A stretch of DNA of 10,262 nt, from NCBI GenBank assembly GCA_934776915.1, contig CAKVNA010000020.1:1-10262 (forward strand), written 5' to 3'. Positions 6,239 to 10,262 of this stretch are shown here, in pieces. Source of the stretch: an uncultured Clostridia bacterium. Its GTDB lineage: Bacteria; Bacillota; Clostridia; Christensenellales; UBA1242. The translations under genes and the position numbers were made by a program. Position 1 is the first letter of the stretch. The number at the start of each line of letters is the position of its first letter. The notes beneath the pieces were generated by a model. The model worked only from the letters and a program-made list of their open reading frames with translations. It had not been told where the DNA came from and made no database searches.

Positions 6239-8626
6239 TTATTTGTTTGAATTAAGCAATTTTTGCATTTCAGCATTAAGTTCGTCAATTTCAGAATTTT
6301 GTTTTCTTGAAACACTCTTTTTGCTTCTTGAACTTTTGCTTCTATTTCTCACCGATTGTTTGCGTTCTTTTCTTGCTGGGCGAAGTTGAATGTCATCTTC
6401 GTCATTTTCTTCCTTAACAACTTCTGGTTCTGCTGGAGCAACCTTTGATTCTTCCACCTTTTGCTCTGCTTGAGGGGCTGGCTGAGCGGCTGGTTGTGTC
6501 ATTTGGATGACAATAGGTTGAGGTTGTGGCTGAGGTGCAACATATGGTTGAGAGTATCCTTGTGGGTAGCCTTGTGGATATTGATTATAGTTATATCCGT
6601 TGTAGCCATATTGTCCCGCTGGAGTTTGTGCGTCCATTTTAGAGATTGTGTTGTTGAGTTCTTGCTCAAGTTGTTCACGCTCTCTCTTTAGTCTGTTGTT
6701 TTCTTCCTCAATTTGTTTTTGAATTTGTTGCAAATCATCTGCCGTTGCTTCATTTGAAATATTTCCGTCATTATCATCATTGTCGTCATCTTCTTTTTTC
6801 AAGAAGTCCTCACCGTTTACATTTTCGTCAGCAGAAGGAATATCCTCACCCAAATCTTTTTCTGTCAAATCATTTTTATTTGAAGTGCTTTCTTGTTGTT
6901 CAACAGATTCTTCTTGTGGGGTTGATTGCTCATCTTCTTTTTCTGGGTTATTTTCTTCATCTTGAACAGGCTCTTGTGCAGTTTTTTGCTCTGCTCCTGT
7001 CACATCATTTGCATATTCTTGTTGTTGTTCAACTGGTTGTTCAGTTTGATATTCAGCCTGTTTTGGTTCTTCAGCATATTGCGTATCTTGTGGCTCGGCA
7101 TATTGTTCTGACATATTTGAGTCTGTGTCAATAGCATTTTCCTCAGTTGAAGTTATTTCCTCTGGGTTTTGTTGTTTCATAGAATACAACTCGTCAGTTG
7201 TAATTTCATTTCCCTTTATCAAATTGGCATTTGGGTCAAGTTGCTCGTTAGTCATTCCGCCCACGCCTTGAAGGTCTGTAAGAAGTGCTTTAAGGTCACT
7301 GTTTTCTTGTGCCAAAGCAAGCAATTTTTCATTCCCCACTTCTGCCGCCTTTTCTGTCAAAGCCTTATAAAGTGTGTTTGCATAATGTTTAAATTCAAGA
7401 AGCATTGCTTGTTGCACAAAGTTTTTCTTTTCTTCAATTTCTGCTTCACGCTTTTTAATTTCACCATCAAGAGCTTCTTGCTCGTTGTTAAATTTGGTTG
7501 TTGCTTCTTCAAGGTCCTTTTCAAGTTGTTGTTGCTTCTTAATTTCGTCACCTTGTTGCTTTCTTATATAGTTGCTTTCAATACGGTTTGTAGAAGCCTC
7601 TTGTTGTGCACGCAAACTGTCCAAGTTTTCCCTTGATGCTTGCAACTTTCTTTGCATATCTTTGCTTGTTGTTTCAAAGTTCTTTTTGTAGTTTTCTTTT
7701 TCTGCCTCAATAGCGTCACTTTCGTCTTGCAAACGCTTTCTCACCTTAATAAAGGTTTCGCTTTCTTTCATTGCACGCTCCAAAACAAGTGAGCCGTCAA
7801 TGCCAAGGTCACCAAAGTCATATTCTTCACAAGCAACAGAACTTTCTCTTGCTTTTTCAAGTTGTTCTTGCTCAACTAATGCACGCTTCTCAAGATATTG
7901 TTGAAGAATAGGAATTCCCTCTTTAATTTCTTGTTTTGTAAACAGAATTTCATAATCAACATACGCTGGGAGTGTTGTGACTGCTTTTTCTAGGTTTCGT
8001 TCAAAAACTGGGAAGTTTTCAAATAACAATGAATAGATTTCATTTTTTCTAAGCCTTGCAAAAAGCACATAAATTGAATAGATAACAACAACAGCAAGTG
8101 GGCACAAAACTGCGACCAAAAGCCTCATATTTTCTTCAACAACTTCAATGCCAGCCTTATAGGAGTATGCAAGTCCAACAGACAATGCAAGCACTGCAAT
8201 AAGTGTTGTGAAAATAGAAAAATTGCCAAGGTGTTTTTCAATGGAAGAGGATCTAAGAGGTTTGTCAACGCATGTGTTTGTGTTTATATATTTGGTTGGC
8301 CCATCTTCTCTGTTCAGCATATAAATTTGCCAAGAGTTTCTAAGTGTTTTTGGCACTCTTTTCATTTTAAGGTTAAACTCCACCAAGTTCTCCTCGGTTA
8401 TAAATGGCTTAGCCAAAAAGTACTTGTTAAGTTTGTTAATACTCTTTAAAAGTTTGTTTTCATAAGAACCTTTGATAAGCGCCACCATAACAATAACAGC
8501 AAGCAGCATAAGCCCCACAAAAATTGCAGGCCAAAACCATTGCTGTGCAAGGGTGACAAAAAGGTTAACGACAAAGTTTCTAACTGAGTCCACAATTTCC
8601 GAACCACTGAGTCCAAGCAAATTCAT
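6239..8626 (-). CDS. membrane-anchored coiled-coil protein, function unknown
   Basis: I do not recognise this 795-residue protein. Three membrane segments are visible at about 32-51, 135-155 and 168-190. Basic residues after the first and third suggest an outside N-terminus and a cytoplasmic tail of about 600 residues. The tail holds a charged coiled coil (about 281-450), an acidic Glu/Gln/Asn-rich low-complexity stretch (about 455-630), a second short coiled coil (631-665), a Tyr/Gly/Gln/Pro stretch with YPQG and PQ repeats (671-720), a basic Arg/Lys/Ser patch (748-775) and a final amphipathic helix (778-793). The three-segment topology recalls MotA/TolQ/ExbB proteins, but I see no convincing motif. 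A structural or envelope-organising role is inference. A GGAAGGTGG ribosome binding site and an extended -10 promoter precede it, and a strong terminator follows. Confidence 0.85.
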   Translation of the reverse strand: MNLLGLSGSEIVDSVRNFVVNLFVTLAQQWFWPAIFVGLMLLAVIVMVALIKGSYENKLLKSINKLNKYFLAKPFITEENLVEFNLKMKRVPKTLRNSWQIYMLNREDGPTKYINTNTCVDKPLRSSSIEKHLGNFSIFTTLIAVLALSVGLAYSYKAGIEVVEENMRLLVAVLCPLAVVVIYSIYVLFARLRKNEIYSLLFENFPVFERNLEKAVTTLPAYVDYEILFTKQEIKEGIPILQQYLEKRALVEQEQLEKARESSVACEEYDFGDLGIDGSLVLERAMKESETFIKVRKRLQDESDAIEAEKENYKKNFETTSKDMQRKLQASRENLDSLRAQQEASTNRIESNYIRKQQGDEIKKQQQLEKDLEEATTKFNNEQEALDGEIKKREAEIEEKKNFVQQAMLLEFKHYANTLYKALTEKAAEVGNEKLLALAQENSDLKALLTDLQGVGGMTNEQLDPNANLIKGNEITTDELYSMKQQNPEEITSTEENAIDTDSNMSEQYAEPQDTQYAEEPKQAEYQTEQPVEQQQEYANDVTGAEQKTAQEPVQDEENNPEKEDEQSTPQEESVEQQESTSNKNDLTEKDLGEDIPSADENVNGEDFLKKEDDDNDDNDGNISNEATADDLQQIQKQIEEENNRLKREREQLEQELNNTISKMDAQTPAGQYGYNGYNYNQYPQGYPQGYSQPYVAPQPQPQPIVIQMTQPAAQPAPQAEQKVEESKVAPAEPEVVKEENDEDDIQLRPARKERKQSVRNRSKSSRSKKSVSRKQNSEIDELNAEMQKLLNSNK

Positions 8627-8654
8627 ATTTCCACCTTCCTCAAAAATTTATTGT

Positions 8655-8663
8655 AGTATATCA
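8655..8663 (-). promoter_or_regulatory. extended -10 promoter of the coiled-coil gene
   Basis: On the minus strand TGATATACT (8663-8655) is a good extended -10 element, preceded by TG as TGTGATATACT. The -35 region (TTTTAT at 17 bp) is weak. Transcription would start near 8648, about 22 nt before the ATG, with GGAAGGTGG in between. It sits in the 113-base gap after addA, where no clear addA terminator is visible. Confidence 0.55.
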
Positions 8664-8739
8664 CATCAAAGCAACAAATAAAAATGTTTTGCGACAATTT
8701 TTTTAATTTTTTGCAAATTTGTTGACCAAGCGGTCTGTG

Positions 8740-10262
8740 TTACAAAATTTTAATAAGTCTGTCAAGCGAGAAAGAATAGATATAAGCCCCGTCAATCTTC
8801 TGATTTAATGCGTGTTCCAAGCATATTTTATAAAGCATGAGTTGAACTTTATATTTTTCGACCAACTGTTCGGGGTGAGAAGCCTTTGTTGTCTTGTAAT
8901 CAACCAAAAAAGTCTTATTTCCGTCACTCAAAAGCATATCGGCGACCCCTTGGACCAAAATCTTTTTGTCAGTTCCCTCACCAAACAACTGGTTGTAAGG
9001 CAAGAAACTTATAAACGGCAACTCCCTCGCTATAATTAGTTTGCCCAGTTTTTTAAGATTATTTTCACATGTAGAAATTTTTTCAAAATTGACCTTTTTT
9101 TTGTATTCATCTGGCAAGTTAATGTCACTCAAAATCTTGTCAAAATATTCCCTTTCAAGTGGTCTTTCAAAGTCAATTTTTTCCATAATTTTGTGATATA
9201 ATGTGCCAAGTTTTCCGCTGTCAATTTTACTGTTTTTTGCCTCAAATACGCTAAGTTTTTTTGGGGATAAATTCAAACTTTCTTCGTCGCTACTATGCTC
9301 GGCAAGCAAACTCGAAACGGAATTTTTAAGAGCAATGTTGCATGGTTTTGGCATTTCAAGAAGCATGTTTTTTCTTATAGTTTCAGTCAATTTTTTGTCG
9401 TCTTTTGGAAATATAATTTCTCTTGACTTTGTGTCGTCAAAGCAAAAATCGTCAAGTGCATACATTTGAAGTTTCACATCTCCACCAGAAATCTTTTTGA
9501 CAATTTCTTTTTTCCCAAGCAAAAGGGCTGCTCGCTCTGCGGGTTTAAGATAGGACAAAATCCAATTCAGATAATTGTCCGCTCCCTCCGCGTCATCATT
9601 TTCTGCAACAAACAAATCTTTGTTTTCCCCTATCACAATTAGGTGATTTTTTGCTCTTGTCAAAGCCACATACAAAAGCCTTAATTCCTCACATCTCTCA
9701 CTTCTTCTTTTGCTTAAAAGTATGCAATTTCGGGCAAGATTTGTAGATTTTGAAAAGGATATTTCATCAAAAGTCTGCATACCCAGCCCAAATGTTTTAT
9801 CCTTCAAAATTGCCTCTCTAAATGTTTTTGTTGGAAAGTTATTCCCACACCCCGCCACAAAAACTATGGGATATTCAAGTCCTTTGCTGGCGTGAATTGT
9901 GCTTAGTGTAACGCCGTTGTCACTTGTTGCAAGCATTGACGCAAAACGCCCTTCAAAGGCATAGTTTTTGACAAAGTCAAGAAAGCCAACAAGGTCAAAG
10001 TTGTAATCCGAGCCTTCAAAACTTTCCACAAAATCTCGCACTATTTTTTCTCTTGCAAAGCCGTCTGGAAGGCTTGTTAAATAATCAAAATATCCCACGC
10101 TGTCGCAAGCAAAATTTAATACTTCGTGCAGCGAATTATATATGAGTTTTTCTCGAAAAATGTTTAAAAAATCGCAAAATTTTTGCAGTTTTTCCGCTAT
10201 TTTTTGCCCATTTTTTATGCAATTTTGTTTGTTTTCTTTGCAACTTTCATCAACTTCTATAT
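8740..10262 (-). CDS. addA: AddA-type helicase-nuclease subunit A, 5' part outside window
   Basis: C-terminal 506 residues of a UvrD-family helicase fused to a RecB-type nuclease. This is the AddA (RexA) subunit that processes double-strand DNA ends for recombination together with AddB. In order: helicase motif V-like TIHASKGLEYPIVFVAG (codons from 9900), motif VI LLYVALTRAK (9678-9649), a variable linker, then the nuclease domain. The nuclease active-site set appears complete: His in GTLYHK, Asp in GVAD (8949-8938), Asp and Lys in DYKTT (from 8901) and QLMLY (from 8844). The frame stays open to the window edge through 54 codons before an internal GTG at 10098, including residues leading to GYFDYL as in AddA, so that GTG is not the start. 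Full AddA proteins have about 1200 residues, so roughly 40% is seen. addB is not in the window. Confidence 0.88.
   Translation of the reverse strand, partial: IEVDESCKENKQNCIKNGQKIAEKLQKFCDFLNIFREKLIYNSLHEVLNFACDSVGYFDYLTSLPDGFAREKIVRDFVESFEGSDYNFDLVGFLDFVKNYAFEGRFASMLATSDNGVTLSTIHASKGLEYPIVFVAGCGNNFPTKTFREAILKDKTFGLGMQTFDEISFSKSTNLARNCILLSKRRSERCEELRLLYVALTRAKNHLIVIGENKDLFVAENDDAEGADNYLNWILSYLKPAERAALLLGKKEIVKKISGGDVKLQMYALDDFCFDDTKSREIIFPKDDKKLTETIRKNMLLEMPKPCNIALKNSVSSLLAEHSSDEESLNLSPKKLSVFEAKNSKIDSGKLGTLYHKIMEKIDFERPLEREYFDKILSDINLPDEYKKKVNFEKISTCENNLKKLGKLIIARELPFISFLPYNQLFGEGTDKKILVQGVADMLLSDGNKTFLVDYKTTKASHPEQLVEKYKVQLMLYKICLEHALNQKIDGAYIYSFSLDRLIKIL

Noticed and set aside
6239..8626. 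Zorya-type defence gene (ZorA) identity for the coiled-coil protein
   Set aside because: Only the general topology agrees. No ZorB-like partner or other defence genes are adjacent, and I see no ZorA motif.
8724..8735. GACC/GGTC hairpin just after addA as its terminator
   Set aside because: Only four base pairs and no T-run follow on the minus strand.
8740..10098. GTG at 10098 as the start of a complete 452-residue protein
   Set aside because: The frame is open to the window edge, the upstream residues fit AddA, and the protein would lack the N-terminal helicase motifs.

Overview
This is a chromosomal, mostly housekeeping segment of an AT-rich bacterium, probably Bacillota, Clostridia-like. 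The hints are A/T-rich codon use, strong AAGGAG-type ribosome binding sites, sigma-A-type promoters, the Bacillota-type AddA helicase-nuclease, a DUF1858 redox-disulfide protein and a PRC-barrel protein of clostridial style. The genus cannot be read from the sequence. I see no mobile element, CRISPR array, tRNA or rRNA.

Layout, all on the minus strand unless noted. Bases 10262-8740 hold the C-terminal part of addA (its start lies outside the window). Bases 8626-6239 encode a 795-aa membrane-anchored coiled-coil protein of unknown function with its own extended -10 promoter. A terminator at about 6194-6233 serves that gene and the convergent plus-strand PRC-barrel gene (5411-6130). Divergent from the PRC gene is an SPFH-domain/double-zinc-ribbon protein (5298-3904), apparently made from a nearly leaderless mRNA. 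Next is a small DUF1858 gene (3724-3506) with a good promoter and a clean terminator. After a 480-base non-coding stretch comes the start of the S10 ribosomal protein operon: rpsJ, rplC, rplD, rplW, rplB and nearly all of rpsS, in the standard order and tightly coupled.

The non-coding stretch 3027-3505 is the most information-rich part outside genes. It holds the DUF1858 terminator, a possible short independent RNA ending in a 19-bp dyad followed by nine T, a near-consensus S10 promoter (TTGACG, 17 bp, TAAAAT), and a leader of about 190 nt. That leader has several nested hairpins, including one that resembles a weak intrinsic terminator. The S10 and DUF1858 promoters are near twins.

The ribosomal genes form one co-transcribed unit. 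The other genes look like separate transcription units with no obvious common pathway. I found no clear new multi-gene system. The items most worth a second look are the S10 leader, the possible small RNA, the TolQ-like topology of the coiled-coil protein and the nearly leaderless SPFH gene.
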